Positions 30,686 through 40,966 of a stretch of 49,026 nucleotides of DNA are shown here, one piece after another. Position numbers and translations under genes: made by a program. Numbering within the stretch: the first letter of the stretch is position 1; each line of letters opens with the position of its first letter. The stretch comes from Vulcanisaeta distributa JCM 11216 (GTDB taxonomy: Archaea > Thermoproteota > Thermoprotei > Thermoproteales > Thermocladiaceae), in contig NZ_BBBI01000015.1 of assembly GCF_001315985.1 (NCBI RefSeq), positions 1 through 49,026 of the forward strand, read 5' to 3'. The notes beneath the pieces are model-generated. The model searched no databases. It saw nothing but the letters and a program-made list of their open reading frames with translations, and had not been told where the DNA came from.

Positions 30686-31898
30686 CTCTCAATCTTAGGT
30701 ATATACCAATACTTCCTAACCCTCACTAGGCCCTCGCGTTCGCTTTTATCTAAAAAGTCCTTCATTATTACCTTAAATTCATCGGCTGAAACGTCGAATC
30801 CGCCAAGACCGGCTAGGACGCCCTCGAAGGAGATGTTACTCGGCACCAAGCCACTGATTTCACTTGCTAACACACCGCCCATACCCACTGAGTAATCCCT
30901 GTCAAATACTATGACACCCTTCACGCCATTAATCCAGCCAGTAATGTCCTCCTCAGGAAATGGCCTTATGTACCTAATCCTCAACAAACCAATTGGGTAA
31001 CCCTCATCCCTAAGCTATCAATTGCGTTCATTATATCCCCCCCACTCCACGCACCCATTGATACGGCTAGGTACTTAGCATCACTACACCTGTAGCACTC
31101 AGTCAGTGGCCCATACCTCCTACCCGTTAACTTACCATACTCATTGTAAACCTCCGAAATGACCTTCTTCGCTGACTCCATAGACTCATCCATGTATTTC
31201 TTAAGTAATGCGTGGTAGACGTCATTACCAGGCAAGTTACCCATTGTGATGGCCTCACCACCAGGCTCAATAGTATATGGGATCCTTGGATTCCTAGGCG
31301 GTAACCAAGCATCCACATCCTCTTGCGATGGTACATCTAGGGGCTCCGCCGTGTGGCTAAGTATGAAGCCATCAAGCCCAACAGCTACTGGTAATAATAC
31401 TCTATCATTCTCACTTATCTTGAAGGCTGTTAATGTCATGTCAAAGGCCTCCTGCACGTTCTGAGCCATGCCAATTATCCAACCACTATCCCTAATGGCT
31501 AGCAGGTCCGTGTGCTCATCATGTATGTTCCACGGTGGACCAACGACTCTCGTGACCACGGCCATGACCAGTGGAACCCTTGAGGCTGCGGCCCACCAAA
31601 GCATCTCATACATGTAGAATAGGCCGTGGCTTGAGGTTGCGGTAAATGCCCTCGCGCCACCCGCGGCTGCTCCGTATACTGTGGCCAATGCCGCAAACTC
31701 GCTCTCAACCCTCACGTAATCAGCCTTTAACTCGCCCTTCTCAATCATCTCACTGATCCTCTCAACAATGAGAGTCTGCGGCGTTATTGGATACGCAGAG
31801 ATCACATTAACTCTGGCTAATTTCACGGCTTCGGCAACTGCATGATCTCCGACCAAGACCTTCCTAACCTGTTTCGCAAGAGGTACCTGGCTGCTCAT
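30682..31898 (-). CDS. porA: 2-oxoacid (pyruvate):ferredoxin oxidoreductase alpha subunit, frameshifted
   Basis: Pyrimidine-binding half of the TPP site. VISAYPITPQTLIVE is the conserved alpha motif; ESEFAALATVYGAAAGGARA and SSHGLFYMYEMLWWAA follow. The end of the protein (GYPIGLLRIRYIRPFP, then FDRDYSVGMGG) is in another frame because a base is missing near 31008. About 405 residues. Overlaps porD upstream and porB downstream by 4 bases each. SGGDIMNA reflects a C7 run. Substrate may be pyruvate or another 2-oxoacid; the sequence alone does not decide. Confidence 0.92.
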
Positions 31899-32188
31899 TC
31901 ACACCACCCCCCCTCTTTAATCATATCAATTGCCTTGACAGGACAAACATCTGCGCATATTCCACAGCCCTTACAATAATCATAGTTAATCCTGACACTC
32001 TTGTCCTCAAGCCACTCAATCACATTCTCAGGGCAGTAAAGCCAGCAAAGACCGCACTTAGTGCACTTGGAATAATTAATCACGGGTCTATAAACACGCC
32101 ATGTACCTGTCCTACCACCGGCGCCCTCGGCTGGTGTTGACAATAGTAAACCCCCCCTCAATTTTTCAGCCACACCCATTTCACTCAC
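31895..32188 (-). CDS. porD: 2-oxoacid:ferredoxin oxidoreductase delta (ferredoxin) subunit
   Basis: 97 residues with two complete 4Fe-4S motifs, CTKCGLCWLYCPENVI and CKGCGICADVCPVKAI. It carries electrons from the TPP centre to free ferredoxin. Overlaps the neighbouring por genes by 4 bases on each side. C7 runs give LRGGLLL near the start and KEGGWCE at the very end, each probably one Gly too many. Confidence 0.92.
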   Translation of the reverse strand: MSEMGVAEKLRGGLLLSTPAEGAGGRTGTWRVYRPVINYSKCTKCGLCWLYCPENVIEWLEDKSVRINYDYCKGCGICADVCPVKAIDMIKEGGWCE

Positions 32189-32745
32189 CCCCCCCTTACC
32201 AATTCATAACCCATCTTAACGGCCTCCGCATTCAATTTAACCAGGTTCTCCCTACCAACAAACTCAGGTAATGAGGCAATGATTGAGTCAAGACTCACAA
32301 CACCGGTCACCTTGGCAACCGCACCAAGCAGTGGCGTACTCACTATGTGCCAACCAGCAATCACGAGCCCGAGCTTCTCGCTTATAGATGTTGCATCAAC
32401 ATAATAAGTCCTGTATCCCGTTCTTATTGGCGATGATGAATTGACAATAATCATCGAATCCCTACCCTTCATTAACTCATCGATATTAACCAGGTCAAGA
32501 ACGTTAGATACCAGAACAATAAGCACATCAGCCTTCCTCACATTACTATGAAGAGACACTGGCTTGTTGGCAATCCTTGCGTAGGATTTAACAACGGCGC
32601 CCCCCCTACGTTCAGCACCAAACTCAGGAATCGCCTGACCCCCCCACTTACCATCCTTAAGAGCCGCAGACACAAGGATCCTAGCAGCAGTGACACCGCC
32701 CTGTCCACCTCTCCCAAGAATGATGAATTCTGTTACCTCTGCCAT
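32185..32745 (-). CDS. porG: 2-oxoacid:ferredoxin oxidoreductase gamma subunit
   Basis: First gene of the operon. GRGGQGGVTAARIL is the family N-terminal signature and FGAERRGGAVV the second conserved block; ERRGAPV is usual, so the C7 run near 32600 adds a Gly. 186 residues, intact. It ends in VRGG with a C7 run overlapping the porD start. A clear TATA box lies upstream. Confidence 0.92.
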   Translation of the reverse strand: MAEVTEFIILGRGGQGGVTAARILVSAALKDGKWGGQAIPEFGAERRGGAVVKSYARIANKPVSLHSNVRKADVLIVLVSNVLDLVNIDELMKGRDSMIIVNSSSPIRTGYRTYYVDATSISEKLGLVIAGWHIVSTPLLGAVAKVTGVVSLDSIIASLPEFVGRENLVKLNAEAVKMGYELVRGG

Positions 32746-32773
32746 ATTAACTCATGAACCGTAAGTATTGGGG

Positions 32774-32783
32774 TTTTATAAAT
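32774..32783 (-). promoter_or_regulatory. TATA box of the por operon
   Basis: TTTTATAAAT on the plus strand (ATTTATAAAA on the coding strand), about 29-38 bases upstream of the porG ATG at 32745. Confidence 0.55.
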
Positions 32784-32989
32784 GCTTCTGGTAGGTTATT
32801 TATCTCTAAATGATAAAAATAGTTAAATATAAATCAATAGGATTATCGAAATGACTTAATAAACGAACTATGAAATACATAAATTAAGTACTAAACGCTG
32901 TAAAAACATGACTTAATTAATATAATGATGTTTATCAGGGTACTTATCAGGGGGGGTGATGTATTAAAGTATTATTTAACTAAGTAAAA
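32784..32989. other. Intergenic region upstream of the por promoter
   Basis: AT-rich, no ORF. It holds a short direct repeat of TTATCAGGG around 32934-32952, whose second copy runs into a G7 tract. It also lies downstream of the YkgJ gene's stop, so T/A-rich stretches here may terminate that unit. I see no RNA gene. Confidence 0.4.
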
Positions 32990-33457
32990 TTAATAAGAGC
33001 GAATACCGTATCTCAATCTTACCCATTGACTTGTTTGATTTGATCTCGTTATAAATAGTGGTAAGTATTTCCCAAGTCTTTTTATTTCATTACGATCTAC
33101 GGTATTCCATGCCGGACACTCCTTATCAATGTACGGTCCCTCAGCATCATCGTAGACTAACGGGTATATCCTACAACCAATTGGTCTATTTTCATAAATG
33201 GTGCACTCCATGGTCTGTGGATTAAGGAAGACACAATGCCCATCCACATTCCTTAACCTCCACATCTCTCCATCAAATACCGCAAAGTCACTGAGCCCGT
33301 AACCAAGCCTAATTATCCTCTCAATATCCTCAGGTAAGAGCTCCATTTGCGTGCTTAGGCAACACTTACCGCACTTAGTACAGTTCATTTTAACCTCAAA
33401 GAATTCGGGATCATCAAATACAGTGCCAAGCTTAATACGTATCTTAACCATAATCAC
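32990..33457 (-). CDS. YkgJ/UPF0153-type cysteine-cluster protein
   Basis: 155 residues with the CTKCGKCC motif (C-x2-C-x2-CC) near residue 26, plus later cysteines (HCVFL, ECTIYENRPIGCRIYP, KECPAW) characteristic of this putative metal- or Fe-S-binding family. The biochemical role is not established. Starts by overlapping the stop of the upstream thiamine-binding-like gene by 4 bases. Confidence 0.85.
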   Translation of the reverse strand: MIMVKIRIKLGTVFDDPEFFEVKMNCTKCGKCCLSTQMELLPEDIERIIRLGYGLSDFAVFDGEMWRLRNVDGHCVFLNPQTMECTIYENRPIGCRIYPLVYDDAEGPYIDKECPAWNTVDRNEIKRLGKYLPLFITRSNQTSQWVRLRYGIRSY

Positions 33458-33756
33458 CTACTGACCCTCTCAACCTTATAAGCCATAGTAATGGCCTTAT
33501 CCCTCCTATCATCAATCCTGACCGTGGTGACGATCCTCTTAATACCGGCTTTATACAGGGCATCATGTATGTCCTGAAGCAATTTGCCCAATGCCTCAAC
33601 ACTTGGGAGCTCAACCGAGGTGCCCATGGGGGGGCCGATTTCGTACTTATAACCTGACCTCCTAATCACGTCTATCGCCACTTTAATGTAATCACCAACA
33701 CTTGGGGGGGAACCTGTTCCTATTGGGTCAACCGCTATCTCCACGATCACACTCAT
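33454..33756 (-). CDS. MTH1187/YkoF-family (UPF0045) thiamine-binding-like protein
   Basis: 100 residues, ferredoxin-like fold family. PIGTGSPPSVGDYIKVAIDV and YEIGPPMGTSVE are the diagnostic segments; the usual forms have one residue at each (GPMGT), and both doubled prolines come from runs of seven (about 33631 and 33708). Family members bind thiamine or related ligands. In a two-gene unit with the YkgJ-like gene. Confidence 0.82.
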   Translation of the reverse strand: MSVIVEIAVDPIGTGSPPSVGDYIKVAIDVIRRSGYKYEIGPPMGTSVELPSVEALGKLLQDIHDALYKAGIKRIVTTVRIDDRRDKAITMAYKVERVSR

Positions 33757-33811
33757 ACAAGTAGTTGAAAACCTAAGTTAGTTATTAAGACTTACTTAGT
33801 TAGGTAATTCA

Positions 33812-36256
33812 TTAAACACGGCTTTGCCTGAGCCTTAATGCATTTAACGTTACCGTTATACTACTTAATGCCATTGCTAACCCAGCCCACTCAGCTTATG
33901 GTGAGCCCAGGGACGGCACCAGCGGCTATTGGTATTAATACGGCATTGTAAATGAACGCATACAATACGTTAAACCTAATGTTACTCAGTATCTTCCTTG
34001 ATAATTTAATGAAACTTATTACCTTAATTAAGTCGCTATCAAGTAATACCACATCACCAGCCATTTTCGCCACATCGGTGCCCACGCCCATGGCTATGCC
34101 AATGTCGGCAGTTTTTAAAGCCACGGCATCATTAATGCCATCACCCACCATGGCAACTACGCCAACCTTACTCTTCAATTCCTTAATCACGTCAGCCTTC
34201 TCATCAGGTGTTAATCCCGCATAGACGTGCTCGATACCCAACTTCCTAGCCACCACCCTCGCCGCCTCAGCCCTATCGCCAGTGACGATCACGGGCACCA
34301 TACCCATACGCCTTAACTCATTAATTACTGCAGGGGTCTCAGGCCTTAAGGTATCACCAAGCACTATAGCCCCCCCCAGCACCTCATTGTTGACTATTAC
34401 ATAAACTACGGTATAACCATTATCCACACTCTCACGGACTTTTCCCTCAATTTCCGAGTTAATTACTGCCTCAAAACCCTTAACCAGCTTCCCATTACCA
34501 ACACCTATTGTTAAGCCATTCCATTGGGCAATAATGCCCATGCCAGGTATGGTATCATAATTATCCGCACCAGGGATTTCCCCATAAACCTCCCTCGCCC
34601 TTTCAAGAATAGCCCTGGCTATTGGGTGCTCGGAACCCCCCCTCTCCGCCACTGCCGCGTAGTACAGTGCCTTCTCATCACCAATTACCGAAATAACCTC
34701 GAACCTGCCCCCCCTGGTTAGGGTGCCCGTCTTATCAAAGGCTATTGCCCTAATCCTTGGGCTGAGCTCTATTGCCCTGGAATCCCTAATTAAAATGCCA
34801 TGCTTTAAGGCGTTGTTCGTGCCCGCCACCACACTTATTGGTGTGGCTAGACCGAGGGCGCATGGGCATGCGATAACCAATACGGAGGCCATGTGAAGCA
34901 CAGCCACATAAATGGGCGCACCCAATAGGTACCAAGCGACGAAGGTAACCGCGCCAGCCGCTATTACGAACCACGTGAAGTAAGAGGCGACCCTATCCAC
35001 GAGTGATTGTATAGGTAAACGAAGTGACTGAGCCTGCCTCGCCTGCTTGATCACTTGAGTAATAAAGGCGTATTCACCACTCCTGGTCACCCTAATCCTC
35101 AAGTAACCCCCCCTCGTGAGTACTGTGCCGGCCAACACCAGGTCACCAACACCCCCCCTGTGTCTCGGCCTTGGTTCTCCGGTCATCACGGATTCATCCA
35201 CATAACCCTCGCCACCATCCACATAACCATCCACGGGTATTACCTCACCCTCCTTAACAATGGCAATATCACCAGGTTTGACCTCGTTAACAGGGACCTC
35301 AGTCTCGACACTACCTCTAATCACCCTAACACTCCTTGGATAAAGCCTTGCTAATTCCCTCATCGTGGAACTGACCCTAAGCTTAAGTCCCGTCTCCAGG
35401 TAACGACCAATCAGTACAAACGTGATTATCGCCGCGCTGGAGTCGAAGAATACATTCCCACCAAACACATGAGCCAACACCAACACGCTGAATACGTATG
35501 CCGACAACGTACCAAGCGTTACTAGGGTATCCATATTGGCGATAGCGTTTCGAAGAGCCCTAACGGCGCCCTTTATGAAGCGCATTCCTGAGTAGAATTG
35601 AACTGGTGCCGATAAAGCAAAGGATGCAATAGCGTATAGTGTGCCTGAAATGAGCCTGCCATACTTAGGGTTTCAAGTATAAATATTAGGGTGGTCAAAG
35701 GAATAGCGACAATAAGCCTAGCCTTAATGTCCTTTAGGTCCATCTCAACGGCTTTCCTATCAACATCAAGGTCCTCAGCACTTCCTCTACTCATATTAAT
35801 TACCTTAAAGCCCGCATTCTCGATTATGGACCTAAGCTCTCCCTCATTAATCTCCAGTGGGTTGTATGTGACAGTGACTGTATGATTAACGGGATTCGGA
35901 ACAACACTAAATACTCCCGGAATACGTAGCGTTCTAATTACTGAGTTGACCTCCTCAGGCTCAAGTCTCCTTAATGTGAATGTTATCGTTTCTCTGTAAA
36001 TATCGTAACCAACCCTCTGCACGGCCTTTAGGGCCTTGGCATAGTCAAACCGCGCTGGGTCGACTATCACGACCGCCTCATCACTAGCGAGACTGACGCT
36101 GACCGACAACACGCCATTAACCGATAATAACGCTTTTTGCACGGTCAGGGAACAAGTCGCGCAGTGCATTCCAATGATTTTAAGGTGGACCTCCCTACCA
36201 TTACTAAACCTGAGTCCAATACCTACCCTACTCAACTCATCATCAATACTCACCAT
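33812..36256 (-). CDS. copA: Copper-exporting P1B-type ATPase, two frameshifts
   Basis: Exports Cu(I). The first metal-binding domain has GMHCATC; a second ferredoxin-like domain (about residues 90-155) lacks the Cys pair. Core motifs: ACPCALG (transmembrane copper site), FDKTGTLTRG, SEHPIA and GDGINDAVALK. The frame breaks at 35659-35660 (CC for CCC, restoring GRLISGTLYAIASFALSAP) and near 33895 at the C-terminus (WAGLAMALSSITVTLNALRL follows). About 815 residues. Runs of seven or eight add Gly in LTRGGRFEV, AERGGSEHP, EVLGGAIVL and others. Follows the YHS gene after 7 bases; divergent from a TRASH-domain regulator. Confidence 0.93.
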
Positions 36257-36263
36257 GGCTCAC

Positions 36264-36442
36264 CTAATGCTCATGCGGCATTCCCTGGGGGGGTCCATGC
36301 GTCAAGTAATACTCAGGGTTCGTCTCGAATGCCCGTTTACACATTGGTGAGCAGAAGTAGTATACCCTACCTTTGTAGATGGCTTTATACTGCGTACTTG
36401 TATCAACCTCCATACCACATACAGGTCTATAGCCTTACCCAT
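36264..36442 (-). CDS. YHS-domain copper-associated small protein, frameshifted
   Basis: Hidden by a one-base loss at 36424-36425 (GG should be GGG). Corrected, ATG 36442 reads [19 protein letters not shown] and continues [16 protein letters not shown] to a stop at 36264, 59 residues. DPVCGM and YFCSPMCK form a YHS/TRASH-like metal site often fused to or beside copper ATPases. By position it matches the small chaperone (CopM) of archaeal cop clusters. The C7 run near 36289 gives HGPPQGMP. Confidence 0.75.
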
Positions 36443-36447
36443 ACGGG

Positions 36448-36464
36448 AGTGCAATTAATGCACT
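36448..36464. promoter_or_regulatory. Candidate copper-regulator operator
   Basis: AGTGCA and TGCACT, exact reverse complements separated by five bases, lie between the divergent YHS-copA unit (start 36442) and the regulator gene (36507). TATA-like words (TATAGTTTA, 36471-36479) sit next to it. Location and symmetry suit the TRASH-domain regulator; binding is inferred. Confidence 0.5.
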
Positions 36465-36506
36465 GAACTGTATAGTTTATCAAGAACAATTTGTTAATCA
36501 GCTCCA

Positions 36507-37046
36507 ATGAAACAGGAAACACTTGTTTCTAGGTTCACGGATATTGAGATTAGGGTACTAAATATACTTAGGGAGAATGCCAGGGCGAGTGTTTCGGAGA
36601 TTGCCGAGAGACTTGGCGTGTCAAGGGTAACTGTGTATAGGGCACTAAAGTCATTAATTAGCAAAGGCGTTAAATTCACGGTGGATGTGCCGGAGGATTC
36701 GCCAAGGGCATTCGTAATAACTAGGGAGCCGCACATGGATCTTGGTGATTGCTATAAGTTGGTTGATGGCAGGTACATGGTGATTGTGAGGGCTAGGGAC
36801 TTCAATGAGTTGGTAACCATCATTGACAGGCTTAGGGATAGGGATGAAGTCCACATAGCGTTAAGACCCGTAGGTAAGCAGTTGGTTAGTATTGGTTTGG
36901 TGTGTGATTATTGCGGCGGGACCATAACAGTGCCAATAATATATAGGAGGGGTAGGAGGACGTATTACCTATGCTGTGAGACTTGTTTAAGGGAATTGAA
37001 GAAAAAATTAAGCCGGAGTAATAAAAATAAGGCTGGTGCACCGTGA
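36507..37046 (+). CDS. CopT/CopR-type copper regulator (winged helix plus TRASH domain)
   Basis: Residues 8-55 form an Lrp/AsnC-like winged helix (ASVSEIAERLGVSRVTVYRA). A middle sensor domain follows, and a C-terminal TRASH metal site (CDYCGG, then YYLCCETC). This is the build of the archaeal copper regulators that control copA, which lies divergent 65 bases away with the YHS gene. 179 residues, intact. A small Cys-containing gene follows after 6 bases. Confidence 0.85.
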   Translation: MKQETLVSRFTDIEIRVLNILRENARASVSEIAERLGVSRVTVYRALKSLISKGVKFTVDVPEDSPRAFVITREPHMDLGDCYKLVDGRYMVIVRARDFNELVTIIDRLRDRDEVHIALRPVGKQLVSIGLVCDYCGGTITVPIIYRRGRRTYYLCCETCLRELKKKLSRSNKNKAGAP

Positions 37047-37052
37047 TTTACT

Positions 37053-37256
37053 GTGTCATCTAGTAGTGGGAATAGGTGCGTCTTTTATCAGAGGACATAC
37101 GATGGTGAGCGCTGCATACTCATGCCACCCGAGGACTGGAGGGTAAGTAGAAGTAAGTTCATCAATTTCTGCCTTAATGGTGGCCGTGGATGCCCCCCCG
37201 TACTCAGTAGGTACTACTCAATAATTTCCAAGGAATTAGACAAAGAAGAAAAATAA
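37053..37256 (+). CDS. Small cysteine-containing protein of the copper cluster
   Basis: 67 residues from GTG 37053, 6 bases behind the regulator gene, so probably co-transcribed. Four cysteines (RCVFY, RCILM, FCLNG, GCPPVLS) could hold a metal ion. GCPPVL comes from a C7 run and is probably GCPVL. Family not recognised; a link with copper handling is by context only. Confidence 0.55.
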   Translation: MSSSSGNRCVFYQRTYDGERCILMPPEDWRVSRSKFINFCLNGGRGCPPVLSRYYSIISKELDKEEK

Positions 37257-37515
37257 TTCCCACTGTTTTTCATCATTTACTAGGCTTATCTGCATCAGGC
37301 AATCTGTTATATGCAGGACCCGACGTTAGTGTCACATTGAGGGGTGCTACATATGGGCATGAGCTTTGGGCATCGAGTTATGGGTGTCGTGAGTAGTGCT
37401 TTTACTATTAGTAAAAGAGTTACCGTGTATATTATTTAAATTGTCATATTATTTGGGTATTTTTTAGATATTTAAACTTTTCTTTTCAATTATTCTTTTA
37501 AATATTTTCAATCTA
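37257..37515. other. Intergenic region between convergent copper and sugar-transport units
   Basis: 259 bases. T-rich stretches (37265-37273; 37454-37500) probably end transcription from the copper side. The odd palindrome CTTTTACTATTAGTAAAAG occupies 37399-37417. An open but start-less frame around 37275-37395 reads protein-like for about 40 codons and may be a gene remnant. Confidence 0.4.
37399..37417. repeat. 19-bp palindrome with one-base centre
   Basis: CTTTTACTA-T-TAGTAAAAG, arms fully complementary. It is downstream of both flanking genes, so a terminator hairpin or a protein-binding site are both possible. Confidence 0.45.
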
Positions 37516-38394
37516 TCATGCCTTAACCCCACCCATTGCGTATACCTGTACCAAGTACTTCTGGAATGCTATGAATATTGCAAATATCGGTATCCCCATG
37601 AGCACGGAAAACGCGGCAAGCACGTTATACAGTGTTGCCCTATTCACGAAGGCCAGGTAATACATACCCAGGGTTAACGTTCGCATATTACCCTTTGCTA
37701 TGAACGCGTATGCCAATGCATAATCCGTGTAGGCCCCCATGAACGCCAAGAGCGCCACAAACGCAATTATTGGCTTAGCCATTGGCAAGAGAATCCTGAA
37801 GAATGCCCCCCCAAGCCTAGTTAATCCATCGATTAACGCGGCCTCCTCATAGTCCTTAGGTACCCTATCGAGAAATACCTTAACTAGGTATGAACTAAAT
37901 ATAGACGTACCTCCAGAATAGGCCAGTATTAGGGCTATGTATACGGTCCATCCCTTAAGCATACCCAATGATGCGAACATTAGGTACAATGGTAATGCCG
38001 TTGCTGCGAATGGGAAGAATGTCATGACGTAAATCGCCACCATTAACGTTGTTTTCCCGGGCACGTTAAACCTTGACAGGGCTGCCCCCCCGGTTATGAA
38101 GGTGACAATCACCGTAATGGCTATAGTGCCTGTCGCGAGAATCAAGCTGTTCCTAAGCCATAGTAAGAATGGTTCCTTAAACAATATGTAGTAATACGCC
38201 TCCAGGGATGGGTGCTCAGGTAGGAGCGAGCGTAGGGTTATTGAGGCTAGTGTTGGTATTGGGTTTATGGACGTGATTATTATGTAGTATATTGGGAATA
38301 CTGCTATGATCGCTGTTATAGTTAATACTATATATGAAATCCCAAGCCTAACCCATCTAATCATCCTATTCTTTAGGCTGTACTTATTGCTCAT
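37516..38394 (-). CDS. Sugar ABC transporter permease (MalG type)
   Basis: 292 residues, six predicted membrane helices. The cytoplasmic EAA loop reads YEEAALIDGLTRLGGAFFRI followed by LLP. The canonical spacing is G-x9-I-x-LP; the extra Gly from the C7 run near 37808 makes it x10, so the true loop is probably RLGAFF. Likewise ITGGAALSRF has one Gly too many. Second permease of a carbohydrate importer; ATG overlaps the stop of the first permease gene. No ATPase gene is nearby. Confidence 0.9.
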   Translation of the reverse strand: MSNKYSLKNRMIRWVRLGISYIVLTITAIIAVFPIYYIIITSINPIPTLASITLRSLLPEHPSLEAYYYILFKEPFLLWLRNSLILATGTIAITVIVTFITGGAALSRFNVPGKTTLMVAIYVMTFFPFAATALPLYLMFASLGMLKGWTVYIALILAYSGGTSIFSSYLVKVFLDRVPKDYEEAALIDGLTRLGGAFFRILLPMAKPIIAFVALLAFMGAYTDYALAYAFIAKGNMRTLTLGMYYLAFVNRATLYNVLAAFSVLMGIPIFAIFIAFQKYLVQVYAMGGVKA

Positions 38395-39281
38395 GTTATC
38401 ACCTCGAGAACCCTACCAACCCTGAGCATTAGTACTGCCATTATTGTCAAAATTATCGTTGAGATACTGAGTAGGCAGCGGCAATGTTGTAATAGCCGTA
38501 TGAGAATGCCTCTTGATATGTATAAACAATTAATATATCAGTTGATATACCAGGTCCGCCACTAGTCAGTATATATATTGGGTAAAAGTTATTCCATGTA
38601 AAAACGAAGCCGCCAACACTGACGAAGGCTATGGCACTCCTCATTAGGGGGCAGTGTTATGTACCTAAACCTGTGCCATGCATTGGCGCCATCAACCACG
38701 GCAATATCGTACAACTCACTCGGTATGCTCTGTAGGCTTGATAGGAAGACTGCCGTGTAGTATGGGAATGATAACCACAGGTTCGTTAGTATTAACGCAA
38801 CCCAGGCGGTGTTCGTGAATGATAACCAATTAATTGGTGGGATACCGAATAACCCTAGGAATTTATTGATTATTCCATATTCGTAATTCCACATACCATA
38901 CCAAATCACCAGGGATATATATGCTGGGAATGCCCAGGGTACCAGGAGTAACGTAAAGAATACATTCCTACCCTTAATATCCCTCTGATTAAGTATTAGG
39001 GCCAATATGAATCCGGTAACCACCATCGGGACTAAACTACCCACTGTCCAAATCACCGTGTTTAACAATAACGTGTAGAACATACCACTCGACAAAATTT
39101 CCTGATAGATCCTTAACCCAACAAATGAGTAATGAAATAGATGAAAAAGGTCGAAGTTTGTGAATGATATGTACACGGCGTAAGCCACTGGGTATAGAAA
39201 TAGGAATAATGCAATGGCAATGATGGGAAGGAGGTAAAGGTATTGGATAAAGATACGGTCTAGTTTTTGAAGGGAATCCAT
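38391..39281 (-). CDS. Sugar ABC transporter permease (MalF type), two frameshifts
   Basis: Six-helix permease. The EAA loop LYDIAVVDGANAWHRFRYIT runs into LP and then crosses a break: G5 at 38647-38651 should be G4, restoring TLPLMRSAIAFVSVGGFVF. A second break near 38468 joins AAYSVS to TIILTIMAVLMLRVGR, and the gene then ends overlapping the MalG-type start. I prefer ATG 39281 (MDSLQKLDRIF) over the TTG six bases earlier. About 297 residues. Stands 17 bases after the binding-protein gene. Confidence 0.88.
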
Positions 39282-39297
39282 TATCAATCACCTAAAC

Positions 39298-40795
39298 CTA
39301 ACCGCCTGACTGAGCCATCTGCTGGAGCATGTACTGCTCCATGCCCTGGGCAGCGGCCTGAGCAGTCGTCTGGTTAGCGAAGTAGGCAGTCGCGTACTGG
39401 TGGAATGCATTCCAGTAGTAAGCCATTGCGGGTATGTTGGGGAACTTCTGGCCATACTGTGCCTGGGCGAATATACCCTCCATAATGCCGTTTAGGCACG
39501 ACGGCGTTAACTGCCCAGCCTCCAATTGGCTAACTGCCTGATTATAGGCCTGTACATTGGCAGGTATGTCATGTGCATAATTCCACAGGTTAAGGTCCGC
39601 CTGCGGCCCGGTCATGTACAGTATGAACACCAACGCAGCCTCCAACTGCTGCGGTGTAGCACCACTGGCCTGCGGCGATGCAATCACCCAACCAGTACTA
39701 CCTATTAACGGGCTCGCATGTAGACCTGTCTGACTAACAACAGGCAATGGCGCAGCACCCAGGTTGCAACCAAGGGCCTTGAAGTATGTCCCAAGATCCC
39801 ACGGCCCGTCAAAGATGATGGCGGTCTCATTGCTCGTGAATAATTGACCCTCAAGGCTTGGTTCATGTCTGGGGCATTTATGTGTAAGCCGTATGTTAGG
39901 TTGTACCAGAATTCCAGGGCATCAGCCATGGCGCTTGAGTTGAGTTGTGGCATGTTGTTGGGGGGGCCGAATATCTGCCCACCAAAGCCAGCGAACCAAG
40001 CCGCGAATCTATAGCCCCCCACTCGGAGCCAACACCGTAGGCGATGCACCACACGTGGTACGTGCTATTGACCTGTAGGCACGTGTTGATTAGTTGGTCT
40101 GTGGTGTTTGGTGGTGATGTTATGTATTGCTTGTTGTAGAACATGACTATGTAGTTTATGTTGTCGGGTAAGCCGTAATAACCATGGGCACTTGGCGTGT
40201 TTAGGTAGAAGTTCTGGGCGGCAGTGGTAGGTATTGTTCGAATACTGATGGTAATAAGTACTCACTTAAGTTAAGTAGTAGGCCTGCTGCGAATAACTTA
40301 CCGGCATCATCACTTGAATCCCTATATACGATTGGGGGCTTGGCCTGCCTTTGCGGCTGATATGAAGTTACTAGTTGCAATGCCAACGCCATAGGTGACC
40401 TCAACGTGTATGCATGGGTACAACTGCTCAAAGGATGCCAGTGAGGCGTTGAATGCCTGGTTCTCACTAACGCTGTAGGTGTTCCAGACCGTTATTGTTA
40501 CGTTACCAACCTTTGAACAGAACATTTGAGCGAAGCTTGAATTATAGACGTTCTGTGGCGTGAAGTACGACATTGGTATTGTAAAGCCCGGTGCAGTTAC
40601 TTGCGTTGACGTTGAGTTTTGCGGTGGAGGTGTTGTGGTTGTTACGTTCTGTGATGTCGTTGTTGGTGGTGTTGATGGTTTTGATGGCTTGTAAAGGTAA
40701 ACCACTGCCACGACTGCGGCTATTATGACTATTACGGCAACGACTATGCCTATTATAACCCCCCCCTTGGATAGTCCAAGCTTGTTCATACGCAT
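39298..40795 (-). CDS. Extracellular sugar-binding protein of the ABC importer, several frameshifts
   Basis: N-terminal membrane anchor (residues 10-34), then a Thr/Pro/Ser linker usual for archaeal binding proteins, then a family-1 type solute-binding domain. FSKVGNVTITVWNTYS-like opening, GYYGLPDNINYIVMFYNK, FDGPWDLGTYFKALG and GSTGWVIASPQ are typical maltose/sugar-binding segments. Breaks: G5 at 40334-40338 (G4 expected), near 40228, C6 near 40015-40020, and near 39862; about 499 residues when joined. The ligand is likely a malto-oligosaccharide given the GH13 neighbour, but this is inference. Confidence 0.85.
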
Positions 40796-40966
40796 TCAGG
40801 TATTATGAATAGGTTTAAAAGCATTACCGTGATTAATTTATATAATTCATGAATGTTCATAAATAAAGAAGTCAAAAATTAGATATTTATCTATATGTTT
40901 ATACCTAGGTATACTCATTAATAAGCAGTTATTAATGACCGTTAAGTATCGATGATTCTTAGCAAG
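40796..40966. promoter_or_regulatory. Promoter/operator region of the sugar-transport operon
   Basis: 171 bases between the GH13 gene and the binding-protein gene. TTTAAAAG around 40815 is suitably placed as TATA for the start at 40795. A perfect 14-bp palindrome TATACCTAGGTATA lies at 40900-40913 and ATTCATGAAT near 40846. Such sites could bind a TrmB-type sugar regulator. Confidence 0.45.
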
